Shown here: piece by piece, positions 9,351-17,233 of the stretch
Position numbering within the stretch: position 1 is the stretch's first letter
Layout of the letters: each line of letters starts with the position of its first letter
From: Gemmatimonadota bacterium
Lineage (GTDB): Bacteria > Gemmatimonadota > Gemmatimonadetes > Longimicrobiales > Gaopeijiaceae
Direction: 5' to 3'
Assembly (NCBI GenBank): GCA_028873815.1
Contig: JAPPNN010000069.1
Span: 1-52,996 of the forward strand
DNA: 52,996 nucleotides
Program-made: the position numbers and the translations under genes
Notes under the pieces: model-generated
The model's input: the letters and a program-made list of their open reading frames with translations, nothing else
Database searches by the model: none
What the model was told of the DNA's origin: nothing

Positions 9351-9710
9351 TTAGATGAAGTGGTCCGGCGGAGCCCTGGGCTGAGTCGGGAAGCCGGCGT
9401 CAACCGCGGCGAGGCGGGAGCCTGGCTGAATGTTAGCGCGGACACCGTGGACCGCCGGCGCGTGAGCGACACCAGCGCGCTTCGCGAGCAACATGCTCGT
9501 GGCGCCATGGCTACACAGCAGGCACGGCGCATGGGCGGACTGGCCGTCGCGTGGGTGGTCGTGGGTATGGCCGTGCCACTGGGCGGTGTCCGGATCGAGG
9601 TGGTTGTGGGACGCCTCGACGAGCGACAACCCGAAGATCGCGGCAAGCTGCAACGAAAGTGCAGCGGCGGCTGCCCTGCGGATCCGGAATGCGCGGCGCG
9701 TCCTCAACAT
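9351..9710 (-). CDS. Small His-rich exported protein (DUF2946-like)
   Basis: 119 residues from the ATG at 9710. A basic start plus hydrophobic AAAAALSLQLAAIFGLSLVE forms a signal peptide or anchor. Next comes a cluster of potential metal ligands: SHNHLDP, WHGHTHDHPRDGQSAH and the pair CLLC. This arrangement recalls DUF2946-type small proteins found beside metal transporters and TonB-dependent receptors. A role in binding zinc, copper or another soft metal outside the cytoplasm is inference from composition and from the adjacent MerC-like gene. It is divergent from the barrel gene at 9876. Confidence 0.65.
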   Translation of the reverse strand: MLRTRRAFRIRRAAAAALSLQLAAIFGLSLVEASHNHLDPDTAQWHGHTHDHPRDGQSAHAPCLLCSHGATSMLLAKRAGVAHAPAVHGVRANIQPGSRLAAVDAGFPTQPRAPPDHFI

Positions 9711-9875
9711 GCGAGTGAAGCTAGTGCCGGTGACCGATCTCCTACAAGACTGCCCGATCGGCAATCCTCTTCGGCCCTCCGTCTGGACCCCAGGCCCCTC
9801 GTGGGGGTACCGTTCACTGAAAACCCGGCGCGGACTGACCGCCGTCAACTCTATCCCAACAAAGGAAGTGCCCCC
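9711..9875. promoter_or_regulatory. Divergent intergenic region
   Basis: These 165 nt separate two divergently transcribed genes and must contain both promoters. A good ribosome binding site for the plus-strand gene (AAAGGAAG, 9861-9868) is visible. The 8-bp palindrome CCGATCGG around 9757 could be part of an operator, but I see no strong -35/-10 pair. Confidence 0.4.
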
Positions 9876-10508
9876 ATGAAAAGGCCGCTCGTACCCGTCC
9901 TCTGCGCATTCCTCCTGGCCATCCCAGCAGCCGATACCCAGGCGCAGGGGAGAACCACCGATCTGATCCTGGGAGCCGGGGGAACCATGAGCTTCGCGAC
10001 GGACGAGGAAGCTACGGAGAGCCGTATCGGGCTGAATGCCTCGGCCGGGTTCTCCCTGCGGGTTACCGACATGGTTGGTCTGAGGATCGAAGGCGGGTTT
10101 ATCCAGAAGGGAGCCGGGGCGGAGATCAGCGAAGGCGGCGCGACCGGCCAGGCAGACATCAAGGTCGACTATGGCGTGCTGCGTGGCCTCCTGGAGATCG
10201 GCGGCGACCTGCACATCCTCGCCGGCGCCACCGTGGGGCGCGACCTCGGATGCGATGTGGCCATCGACGTCTCGGTTGAAGGGGTCGACCTGTCGACCGA
10301 TCAGACCTGCGACGCATTGAGTCTCGACAGGAACGACGATTTCGGGATAACGGGCGGGGTGGGCTACAACGTCGGGATCCTCGGTGTGACGCTGCTCTTC
10401 ACCGAGGGGTTGACCGAGATCTTCGCCGACGCCGGCGAAAACGCACCGGAAGGCCGGAACCGCACCCTCTCGCTTGTCGGGTCCATTCGCATTCCGCTTT
10501 CCGGATAG
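9876..10508 (+). CDS. Outer-membrane beta-barrel protein (PorT/OMP_b-brl-like)
   Basis: 210 residues from the ATG at 9876, chosen for the AAAGGAAG ribosome binding site 8 nt upstream and the signal peptide that begins there (KRPLVPVLCAFLLAIPAADT, cleavage after AQA). The mature part reads like an 8-strand barrel: GLRIEGGFIQKGAG, VDYGVLRGLLEIGGDLHILA and the C-terminal SLVGSIRIPLSG. One Cys pair (C-x~17-C) lies in a loop region. Such small barrels are frequent in the Bacteroidota/Gemmatimonadota and have no assigned function. The serpin gene starts 25 nt downstream, so the two may be cotranscribed. Confidence 0.75.
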   Translation: MKRPLVPVLCAFLLAIPAADTQAQGRTTDLILGAGGTMSFATDEEATESRIGLNASAGFSLRVTDMVGLRIEGGFIQKGAGAEISEGGATGQADIKVDYGVLRGLLEIGGDLHILAGATVGRDLGCDVAIDVSVEGVDLSTDQTCDALSLDRNDDFGITGGVGYNVGILGVTLLFTEGLTEIFADAGENAPEGRNRTLSLVGSIRIPLSG

Positions 10509-10533
10509 GGTTTTCGACCTCCCGCCAGACGGC

Positions 10534-11772
10534 ATGGTCCCCTCGCACCCGCTTCGGTTCTCCATTCCGGCAGCCATTGTCCTATTGGCCCCAGCCGGGT
10601 GCGGAGAATCGCCCACCGGTCCGTCCGACGACGAGATCACCCAGCTCCCGCGCGCCCTGAGCGCCGCGGAGACCGAGGTCATCGGAGCGAGCACCCGGTT
10701 CGCCTTCGACCTCCTCGCGCAGGCCAACAGCCCCGGCGCGAACCTCTTCCTTTCTCCGCTCTCGGCGTCCATGGCACTCGGGATGACCATGAACGGGGCT
10801 GCGGGCGAGACCTGGAACCAGATGCGCGACGTGCTGGGGTTTGGCAGCCTCGCCGAGGAAGAGATCAACGCCGCCTACGCGTCCCTCCTGGAGCTTCTCG
10901 TCGGCCTCGATCCCTCCGTGGAAACCGCGTTGGGGAACTCCGTGTGGACTCGGCAGGGCTTCCCGGTCCATGCGGACTTTCTGGCCGCGGTGCGGGACCC
11001 GTTCGGCGCCGAGGTGGCGGAACTCGATTTCGCGAGTCCTTCGGCGTCCGTCCGGATCAACGAGTGGGTCAAGGCCGCGACGAACGGCCGAATCGAGGAC
11101 GTCGTTCCCGCCGTGATTCCCCCGGCCGTGGTCATGTACCTGATCAACGCGATCTACTTCAAGGCGCCGTGGACCTTCCGGTTCTATCCGTCCGACACGC
11201 GAACCGCGCCCTTCCACCTGGATGACGGGTCCACGCGGGAGGTGTCCCTCATGACCCTCCGGCGCGAGCTGCCCTACCTGGAAAGCAGCCGATTCCAGGC
11301 CGTGGACCTGCCCTACGGGGGCACCGCGTTCTCGATGACCGTCCTCCTGCCGCGTCCGGACGTGAGCGTGGACGACCTCGCTGCATCCCTCGACGCCATG
11401 GCATGGCGGGACATCGCCGGCGGCTTCACCGAGACCGAGCTTCTGCTCTTCCTCCCGCGGTTTCGGATGGCGTACGAACGCACGCTGAACGACGACCTGG
11501 CCGCCCTCGGCATGGTCGACGCGTTCGACCAGCGGGCGGATCTCACCAGACTCTCACCGGTCCCGGGCCTGTGGATCTCCAGCGTGAAGCAGAAATCCTG
11601 GGTGGAGGTCAACGAAGAGGGCACCGAGGCGGCCGCGGCCACCGTGGTCACGGTAGTCGAGAGCGCCGTCCCCATCGTTCGGGCCGATCGGCCCTTCCTC
11701 TTCGTCATCCGGGAGCGCCTCTCGGGCACCATCCTCTTCGTGGGGAATGTCGCGAGCCCACCGGCAGGCTGA
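10534..11772 (+). CDS. Serpin-family serine protease inhibitor, predicted lipoprotein
   Basis: 412 residues from the ATG at 10534. The N-terminus (IPAAIVLLAPAGC) is a lipoprotein-like signal with Cys23, although the -3 position is not the usual Leu. The full serpin fold follows: NLFLSPLSASMALGMTMNGA (~70-89), LINAIYFKAPW (~203-213), LPRFRMAYE (~308-316), and the C-terminal signature RPFLFVIRE (~386-394). The hinge at 361-370 is EEGTEAAAAT, matching the small-residue consensus of inhibitory serpins, so it should trap proteases rather than be a non-inhibitory relative. Counting from G363 as P15 puts the scissile bond near V375-E376-S377-A378. The target protease is unknown and none is encoded nearby. 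Confidence 0.93.
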   Translation: MVPSHPLRFSIPAAIVLLAPAGCGESPTGPSDDEITQLPRALSAAETEVIGASTRFAFDLLAQANSPGANLFLSPLSASMALGMTMNGAAGETWNQMRDVLGFGSLAEEEINAAYASLLELLVGLDPSVETALGNSVWTRQGFPVHADFLAAVRDPFGAEVAELDFASPSASVRINEWVKAATNGRIEDVVPAVIPPAVVMYLINAIYFKAPWTFRFYPSDTRTAPFHLDDGSTREVSLMTLRRELPYLESSRFQAVDLPYGGTAFSMTVLLPRPDVSVDDLAASLDAMAWRDIAGGFTETELLLFLPRFRMAYERTLNDDLAALGMVDAFDQRADLTRLSPVPGLWISSVKQKSWVEVNEEGTEAAAATVVTVVESAVPIVRADRPFLFVIRERLSGTILFVGNVASPPAG

Positions 11773-11796
11773 CCGCGCCCAGCCCGGCCCCTGACT

Positions 11797-11814
11797 TAGC
11801 TAGATATCTAGCTA
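11797..11814. promoter_or_regulatory. AT-rich perfect palindrome, candidate operator
   Basis: TAGCTAGATATCTAGCTA is an 18-bp perfect palindrome, and the 10-mer TAGCTAGATA also occurs as a direct repeat (11797-11806 and 11809-11818). It is strikingly AT-rich for this genome and lies in the 110-nt gap between the serpin stop and the GT-C gene. It looks like a regulator binding site controlling the downstream gene; the regulator is unknown. Confidence 0.45.
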
Positions 11815-11852
11815 GATAGGGCTCGGGTTCAGAGCACATTCCGCGTTGACGG

Positions 11853-11868
11853 ACGCCGGGCCCGGCGT
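11853..11868. repeat. GC-rich 16-bp palindrome
   Basis: ACGCCGGG/CCCGGCGT is a perfect inverted repeat with no loop, 13 nt before the chosen ATG of the GT-C gene. It could form a cruciform or serve as a binding site. No T-tract follows, so it is not a standard terminator of the serpin gene. Confidence 0.3.
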
Positions 11869-11881
11869 GACATTCGGTCGG

Positions 11882-13276
11882 ATGCGCAAGCCGCGAGTCG
11901 TGCCAGGAGTGCTGCGGGCACTCAAACCGATCGACGTCGCGGGATTCGGATGCGTGCTGGCGTACGGCGTGCTGGCCTGGTCCGCCCGCCAGTCGGGCGA
12001 GCCGTCGCTGATCCTCTTCCTCGCTGTCGCCGTGTGGGCCGCCCTGCTCGTCTTCGGCCTGTACGCGTACCATCGCCGCAACCCCGGCGAGGCGCTCCCA
12101 CTGGGCCGGCTCATCGGATGGGCCATTCTTTTCCGCATCTGCGGCCTGTTCGGCGGCCCGATCTACGAGGACGACTTCTACCGGTACCTCTGGGACGCGT
12201 TTCGCTTCGCGCAGGACGGCACCCCTTACGGCGTCGCGCCGGAAGCGTTCTTCGCCGACCCGGGCGTGCCGGCCCGGTTCCAGCGTATCCTCGACCAGGT
12301 CAACTACCCGGAGCTGCCGACGATCTACGGGCCGGTGACCCAGCTCATCTTTCTCCTGGGGTACGGACTGAGCCCCGGCAGCATCATCGCCCTGCAGGTG
12401 CCGCTCATCCTCTTCGACCTCCTTGCAATCGGCCTGCTGCTTCGCATGGCACCTCCGCGCGCTGTGCTGCTGTACGCGTGGTGTCCGCTCGTGATCAAGG
12501 AGATCGCGTTCACCGCACATCCCGACGGCGTTGCGGTCTCCCTGCTGCTTGCCGCGGTCGTGCTGGGCCAGCGAGAGTGCCTGCGCGGTGCCGCGGTGTG
12601 CCTTGCGCTGGCGGTCGGCGCCAAGGTGCTGGCACTGCTCCTGGTGCCGTTCGTCCTCGTCCGTGCCCGGCCGGTGCACTGGGCGATGTTTGCCGGCACA
12701 CTGGCGCTGCTCTACCTGCCCTTCATCCTGCAGGGCGGCACCGACCTCGGGACCCTGGTCGTGTTCGCGGCGGAGTGGGAGTTCAACGCTGCCCTGTTCT
12801 CCTTCCTGAAGCCGTGGATGCCCAATGCCGCCGCCCGGGCAGCGTGCGGGCTCGTGCTGGCGGTCGGCCTGGCCTGGTATCTGACGGCGTACCGGCGGTC
12901 AGCCTCGGTCTCCATTCCGCGCGGCGACTGGATCTACGGCGGACTGCTCGCATTGTGGCCGGTCGTCAACGCCTGGTACCTGCTGTGGCTGCTGCCCTTT
13001 GCGGTGATCCGGCCCAGCGCGTGGGCCTGGACGGCGTCGGTGGCGGTCCTGCTTTCGTACGTAACGGGACTGAATCTGGACGACCTGCATATGGAGCCCT
13101 TTGGGCATCCGGCCTGGGTGCGCCCCGTGGAGTACGGGCTGATCGCGCTGGCCATGGCGTATGACGTGAGCCGGCGCGTGCGCCGGGGCGCGGAAGATCG
13201 CCCGCCGGATCAGGCGGAAGGCAGGTTGCCGTGTACGCGGGATGACGGTCGGTGTGGTCGTCGCGGCGAGGGATGA
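11882..13276 (+). CDS. GT-C fold polyprenol-phosphate-sugar dependent glycosyltransferase (mannosyltransferase-like)
   Basis: 464 residues from the ATG at 11882; in-frame TTG (11846) and GTG (11867) codons lie upstream but would run over the 16-bp palindrome. About eleven hydrophobic helices. The first external loop carries the acidic motif PIYEDDFYRYLWDAFRFAQD typical of GT87/DUF2029-like mannosyltransferases, where the Asp/Glu residues act in catalysis with a lipid-linked donor. A later HPDGVAVSLLLAAVVLG is also family-like. It probably transfers a sugar (perhaps mannose) from polyprenyl phosphate on the outer face of the inner membrane. The last ~35 nt overlap the remnant of a family 2 glycosyltransferase that would have made such a donor. 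Confidence 0.75.
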   Translation: MRKPRVVPGVLRALKPIDVAGFGCVLAYGVLAWSARQSGEPSLILFLAVAVWAALLVFGLYAYHRRNPGEALPLGRLIGWAILFRICGLFGGPIYEDDFYRYLWDAFRFAQDGTPYGVAPEAFFADPGVPARFQRILDQVNYPELPTIYGPVTQLIFLLGYGLSPGSIIALQVPLILFDLLAIGLLLRMAPPRAVLLYAWCPLVIKEIAFTAHPDGVAVSLLLAAVVLGQRECLRGAAVCLALAVGAKVLALLLVPFVLVRARPVHWAMFAGTLALLYLPFILQGGTDLGTLVVFAAEWEFNAALFSFLKPWMPNAAARAACGLVLAVGLAWYLTAYRRSASVSIPRGDWIYGGLLALWPVVNAWYLLWLLPFAVIRPSAWAWTASVAVLLSYVTGLNLDDLHMEPFGHPAWVRPVEYGLIALAMAYDVSRRVRRGAEDRPPDQAEGRLPCTRDDGRCGRRGEG

Positions 13277-13571
13277 GGAGCAGAGTATCGATCGCGCACA
13301 CGGGTGGACGGTCGAGATGCAGGTCAAGGCCATACAACACGGTATGCGGGTCGTTGAGCTGCCTGTGGACGCCTTGCGGCGGCGGTTCGGCCGGTCTAAG
13401 GTGGGAGGCACTTTGCGGGGGGAGTTCGTCGGTGCCGGCGTTAGGATTCTGTCGATGATCGCGCGGCTTCGTTGGCGTGAGGCGCGCCTGGGGCGACCGG
13501 CACGTTCACCGGGGCGGTTAGGACGGGGGAACAGCGACCTGCGGAAGCAGAAAGGAAGTGCTCCGCCATGA
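13242..13571 (+). pseudogene. Family 2 glycosyltransferase with an internal deletion
   Basis: 109 codons, in frame. The first ~15 residues (MTVGVVVAARDEEQSI) are the start of a GT-A family 2 enzyme. The following part (HGWTVEMQVKAIQHGMRVVE, then RRRFGRSKVGGTLRG) is the C-terminal end of the same family, as in polyprenyl-phosphate mannosyl/glucosyltransferases, which are normally ~230 residues. The catalytic middle, including the DxD metal site, is missing; the junction lies near 13287-13298. Some expression is possible because the frame is intact, but it cannot be an active transferase. It overlaps the GT-C gene and runs into the start of the DUF547 gene. An assembly error cannot be excluded. 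Confidence 0.75.
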
Positions 13572-14440
13572 CACGCTCGACCGGGATTTGGCGCGCAAGC
13601 GCGTTCCACGCGGCACGGTTCCTTCCCTGGGGACTGCTCGGCCTCCTCGCGCTGGGTGGTGTGTCGTGCGGCACGCCGTCCCCCGACGCGTCCTGGACCG
13701 ATCACGACCCGACCAATACCGGGCGGCTCGACCACAGCGAGTGGCAGACGCTTCTCGACGCCTACCTGATCACCGACGACCCTTCCGGCGTCAACCTGGT
13801 CGACTACGCGAGGCTGCAGGCGAACGCCGCGGACCGCCAACGTCTCGCAGGGTACATCGAGTACCTGCAGGAACAGGACCCGCGACAGTACGCGAAGGAC
13901 GTGCAGATGGCGTACTGGATCAACCTCTACAACGCCGTGACCGTCCGGGTGGTTGTGGACGCATATCCGGTCGCCTCGATCAAGGACATCCACGAGGGTC
14001 TGATTCCCGGCACGGGGCCCTGGGGCGACGTTCACGCAATGGTCGCCGGGCAGCCGCTGACGCTGGACAACATCGAACACGATATTCTGCGTCCCATCTG
14101 GCAGGACAGCCGGATTCACTATGCCGTGAACTGCGCCAGCATGGGTTGTCCCAACCTCGCCCCCGAGCCCTACACTGCCGACAACCTGGAGCGGCAGCTG
14201 GAGCAGGGCGCGCGAGACTACGTGAACCACGTGCGGGGCGCGGAACTCCTGGACGAAGCGTTCGGCGTCGTCTCCAGCATCTACTATTGGTACCAGGAGG
14301 ACTTCGGGAACTCCGAAGCCGGCGTGCTGGAGCACTTGCGCAAGTACGCGGAAGGTGACCTGGCGGAGCAGCTCCGCGAGTTCGACGGGTCACTCGACCA
14401 CGAGTACGACTGGAGCCTGAACGCACCGTCCACTCCGTGA
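13568..14440 (+). CDS. DUF547 domain lipoprotein
   Basis: 290 residues. A lipoprotein signal ends in LLALGGVSC (Cys ~33). The DUF547 domain is clear: VNLVDYARLQANAADRQRLA, MAYWINLYNAVTVRVVVDAY, LTLDNIEHDILRP, and IHYAVNCASMGCPNLAPEPY, with the conserved His/Asn/Cys residues of that family. DUF547 proteins have a papain-like fold and are usually exported; their biochemical role is not established. The ATG at 13568 follows AGGAAG, and the codon overlaps the end of the truncated glycosyltransferase by 4 nt. Convergent with the barrel gene that ends at 14523; the 82 nt between them contain no clear terminator. Confidence 0.9.
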   Translation: MTRSTGIWRASAFHAARFLPWGLLGLLALGGVSCGTPSPDASWTDHDPTNTGRLDHSEWQTLLDAYLITDDPSGVNLVDYARLQANAADRQRLAGYIEYLQEQDPRQYAKDVQMAYWINLYNAVTVRVVVDAYPVASIKDIHEGLIPGTGPWGDVHAMVAGQPLTLDNIEHDILRPIWQDSRIHYAVNCASMGCPNLAPEPYTADNLERQLEQGARDYVNHVRGAELLDEAFGVVSSIYYWYQEDFGNSEAGVLEHLRKYAEGDLAEQLREFDGSLDHEYDWSLNAPSTP

Positions 14441-14522
14441 TCGCGCAATGCCGCGTGCCTGAGGGTGGCCTGGGGAAAGACGCCGGTTTTCGCGCCGGGA
14501 CGCGATCGGAGCGCAGAGCCGT

Positions 14523-15476
14523 CTAGAAGCCCTCGCCGAAGCTGCCGCCGAAACCGACGCTGAGTCCGAAGCCGAAGATGCGTGACTTGGCCGTGTTTCG
14601 GCCGCTCACCACCTGCCCGAAGAACGCGTTCAGGCCGACGGTGCCGGTCAGGTCGGCGATCAGCCGCCCGCCCAGGATCTGGGCGTCTTCCTGGAGTCCG
14701 GGAAACCGGCTCGGTGAGAATCCTTCACCGCCGATGTCGATACCGGACAGCGCATTGACCACCCGGTAGTCGGCGCCGAGCGTCGCCCGGCTGCCGACCG
14801 GAACGAAGAGAAACATGTTGAAGAACATGTCCGCGGGAATGTCGACCGTCTCACCAGCCCCACCGGCCGCGCCTACGGCATCCGGGTTGACTTCGGTGCC
14901 GCCACGGTTCCGATAACCGACTTCGGCCGACATCCCGAGGGCATCCCAGAACTTGCCGACGACGAGCGATGTCTCAAGGCCGTTGCCGCCGTCTCCCAGC
15001 GAATTGATGTATCCGGTGTCGTAGCCCCCCGCGATGATCGCGCCGACCCGCAGCGCGACACTGGGCGCGTCGCTGATCAGTTCGTCGACCACCCGCCAGG
15101 TCACGGCGATGTTGGTGTCGAACAGGCCGCTGTAGCTCTCCTGGCCTCCGGCCGGGCCAACAGCTCCCGCTACGAAGCTCCGCGCCCAGGCGGTTTGCAC
15201 GTCCAGCGCCACAGCGTCATGAAGGGCATAGTTGAAGGCGAGCCACACCGTGTTCTGTGCGAGGTTGGCCCCGGTTGCTTCCAGCGGTCCCTTGACCGTG
15301 GTCGTCTCACGGTAGAACTCGTGTGCATTCTGACTGACGTACGACATGCTGAAGGTGCCGGTCCCGGGCTCTCCGATCCACGCCGTACCCTGCGCCACGA
15401 CCGGTTGGGCCGCCAGGCACGCCAAGAGGCTCGACGAGGCCAGGACTGCCACGGAAAACCGGCTAACGTGAGACAT
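14523..15476 (-). CDS. Outer-membrane protein, MetA-type transporter-like barrel (PF13557-like)
   Basis: 317 residues. Signal peptide VAVLASSSLLACLAAQPVVA, then beta-strand-rich sequence ending in FGFGLSVGFGGSFGEGF with a terminal Phe. Segments such as NTVWLAFNYALHDAVALDVQ, SGLFDTNIAVTWRVV and APSVALRVGAIIAGG match the layout of the 'phenol MetA degradation' transporter family of outer-membrane barrels. The Cys in the signal region lies too early to be a convincing lipobox. It lies 52 nt downstream of a small exported-protein gene on the same strand and is probably cotranscribed with it. The substrate is unknown. Confidence 0.75.
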   Translation of the reverse strand: MSHVSRFSVAVLASSSLLACLAAQPVVAQGTAWIGEPGTGTFSMSYVSQNAHEFYRETTTVKGPLEATGANLAQNTVWLAFNYALHDAVALDVQTAWARSFVAGAVGPAGGQESYSGLFDTNIAVTWRVVDELISDAPSVALRVGAIIAGGYDTGYINSLGDGGNGLETSLVVGKFWDALGMSAEVGYRNRGGTEVNPDAVGAAGGAGETVDIPADMFFNMFLFVPVGSRATLGADYRVVNALSGIDIGGEGFSPSRFPGLQEDAQILGGRLIADLTGTVGLNAFFGQVVSGRNTAKSRIFGFGLSVGFGGSFGEGF

Positions 15477-15528
15477 CAGATGTCTCCTTCCGGGATGTGT
15501 CGGCTTGGCGTACCTGCCTGGTGCACGT

Positions 15529-15906
15529 TTATCCCGCAGACTCCAGCTTGAAGCGGCGGGTGAGGAAATAGTGCACGACCTCCATGCGGATTCCGCAGTC
15601 TTCGATCTCCGGACCGCAGAGCTCCTGGACCGCCTTGTCGTCCGGCGATCCCGTCTCCTCGCCCTCGTAGACCGCCGCGAGGCTGGCCGTCAGGCTCAGC
15701 GCCCGATCACGGTCCAGTTCGTTCTTCTGCAGCGGGCAGTCGTCACAGACCAACACCTTGAACGTCAGTGCCTTCCCCTGCGCATATGCCTTGCGCGGGC
15801 TGATCTGTCCAGGACCCGTTCCGATCGAACCGGATGTTGGGACCGGCGTGGGGGTGAATGCGGCGGTGGCTGCGAGCAGCAGAGCCAAACAAGCCAAGCG
15901 TGTCAT
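15529..15906 (-). CDS. Small exported protein with conserved-looking cysteines, unknown function
   Basis: 125 residues from the ATG at 15906; the open frame extends further but only this start gives a signal peptide (MTRLACLALLLAATAAF). The mature part has VLVCDDCPLQKNELDRDRAL and, near the C-terminus, two more Cys residues (ELCGPEIEDCG), so one or two disulphides or a metal site are possible. I recognise no family. It precedes the MetA-type barrel gene by 52 nt, so it may serve as a periplasmic partner of that protein (inference). Confidence 0.6.
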   Translation of the reverse strand: MTRLACLALLLAATAAFTPTPVPTSGSIGTGPGQISPRKAYAQGKALTFKVLVCDDCPLQKNELDRDRALSLTASLAAVYEGEETGSPDDKAVQELCGPEIEDCGIRMEVVHYFLTRRFKLESAG

Positions 15907-15994
15907 TGGGAATACCTCATCGTCATCGATTGGTCGCCAACCGGCGGACGCCCAGTGAATTGATCCATACGCTACATGTCGCACCCGGACTGCG

Positions 15995-17233
15995 TCAAGC
16001 GATGCGACGCCGACCCATCCCATCGAGCACCAGCACTACCCCCGCGCCCAGCGCGAACAGTAGTGCAACCGTCCCCGTGACCGGGTCGCCCATGGCCGGC
16101 CATGCCAGCACTTCCCTGCCCTCGGCCGTGTAGTCGGTGAATGGCCACAGCTTGCGCAGCGATCCCAGCATGAGCCCCACGAGCACGGCCAGCGTGCCGT
16201 CGCGCCACCTGGCGAACAGGCGTTTGAGGATCCGGGCGAACGTGAGCAGGCCGATCGTCACGGCGGAGCCCATGGTCAGCACCACGGATATCGCGCCGGG
16301 GTCCCAGTGGCTGACGGCCAGTCGCAGTGAATAGAGGACGAAGTGATAGAGCCCCAGCAGGAGGAGAACGAACGCTCCAGACACGCCCGGGAGCGTCATC
16401 GCGGAGATGGCGAGCACTCCGCCCACGAAGATGAAGAGGAGGCCCGGATCGCGCCCTCCACCGGTCGGGGCCCGCTGCGATACGGCGGACACCTCGAGCG
16501 GACCCTCGGCCACGCGGATGGAGCCCGGTGGGAGATTCCCCGCGGCCCCCGCCATCCGCGCGACGACCTCCAGCCCCAGCGTGGTGCTGCCCGCCGGCAC
16601 CGCGACCGATCGGGCCGGGCCGTATGAGATCCCCGGCCGCGTCTCCGTCTGCGGCGCTGCGAGCGTCAGGTTGCCGGGCGTCAGGCGCACCTCGGACGGC
16701 GCGGGCGCAAATGTCAGCGTTACGGTGCCGGTCGCGAGCCGGTTCACCGACGTCGGCAGTCCCGTGAACCACGCCGTGGCAACGGCAGCCCCCACTGCGA
16801 GCGCCCACCTTGCAGGACGCCAATGCCCGATCCTGCGCGCCGGAATCATCACCGACGCCGCGACCAGCCCCAGGAACAGACCCTTCATCTGGGCCGGGTA
16901 CGCGCTCAGGAGCGACGGCAGGACCTGCGAGCCCGCCATGATCGCCGGCACGATACCGGCCACCACGGACAGCAGCAGCAGGATACGCCCCGCATCGGCC
17001 TCCTCCGGGCCCGCGCCCAGTCTCGCCGGGTCCCGCAGTCCCCGCCGCACGGCAGTCCGGAACACACGGCTACGGAGTCGTCCCAGCATGGCGACACCCA
17101 CGCTGCCGACCGCGTCGACCAGCCGGGGATAGATCCCCAGGATCAGCGCCACCGTTCCTCCGGAAACCCCGGGGATCACATCCGCCAGCCCCATGCAGAA
17201 ACCGCGTGCGGAGTTGGCGAGCCAGTGTCTCAT
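15995..17233 (-). CDS. DUF368 membrane protein (undecaprenyl-phosphate translocase family, PopT-like) with large insertion
   Basis: 412 residues from the ATG at 17233, which overlaps the surE stop by 4 nt. DUF368 proteins recycle C55-P across the inner membrane. Both halves of the family's internal repeat are visible: ADVIPGVSGGTVALILGIYP (~18-37) and AISAMTLPGVSGAFVLLLLG (~275-294). Between them, residues ~160-262 form a beta-rich extramembrane segment not expected in this family (usual length ~270-310). It includes LEVVARMAGAAGNLPPGSI, which reads like baseplate-J type beta-domains. The last gene of a coupled operon with surE, gpsA, plsY and der. C55-P recycling fits an envelope context. 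Confidence 0.85.
   Translation of the reverse strand: MRHWLANSARGFCMGLADVIPGVSGGTVALILGIYPRLVDAVGSVGVAMLGRLRSRVFRTAVRRGLRDPARLGAGPEEADAGRILLLLSVVAGIVPAIMAGSQVLPSLLSAYPAQMKGLFLGLVAASVMIPARRIGHWRPARWALAVGAAVATAWFTGLPTSVNRLATGTVTLTFAPAPSEVRLTPGNLTLAAPQTETRPGISYGPARSVAVPAGSTTLGLEVVARMAGAAGNLPPGSIRVAEGPLEVSAVSQRAPTGGGRDPGLLFIFVGGVLAISAMTLPGVSGAFVLLLLGLYHFVLYSLRLAVSHWDPGAISVVLTMGSAVTIGLLTFARILKRLFARWRDGTLAVLVGLMLGSLRKLWPFTDYTAEGREVLAWPAMGDPVTGTVALLFALGAGVVLVLDGMGRRRIA

Noticed and set aside
14441..14522. Bidirectional terminator between the convergent DUF547 and barrel genes
   Set aside because: Only a distant GATCGCG/CGCGATC pair with a ~60-nt loop and weak 4-bp stems were found; not enough to call a terminator.
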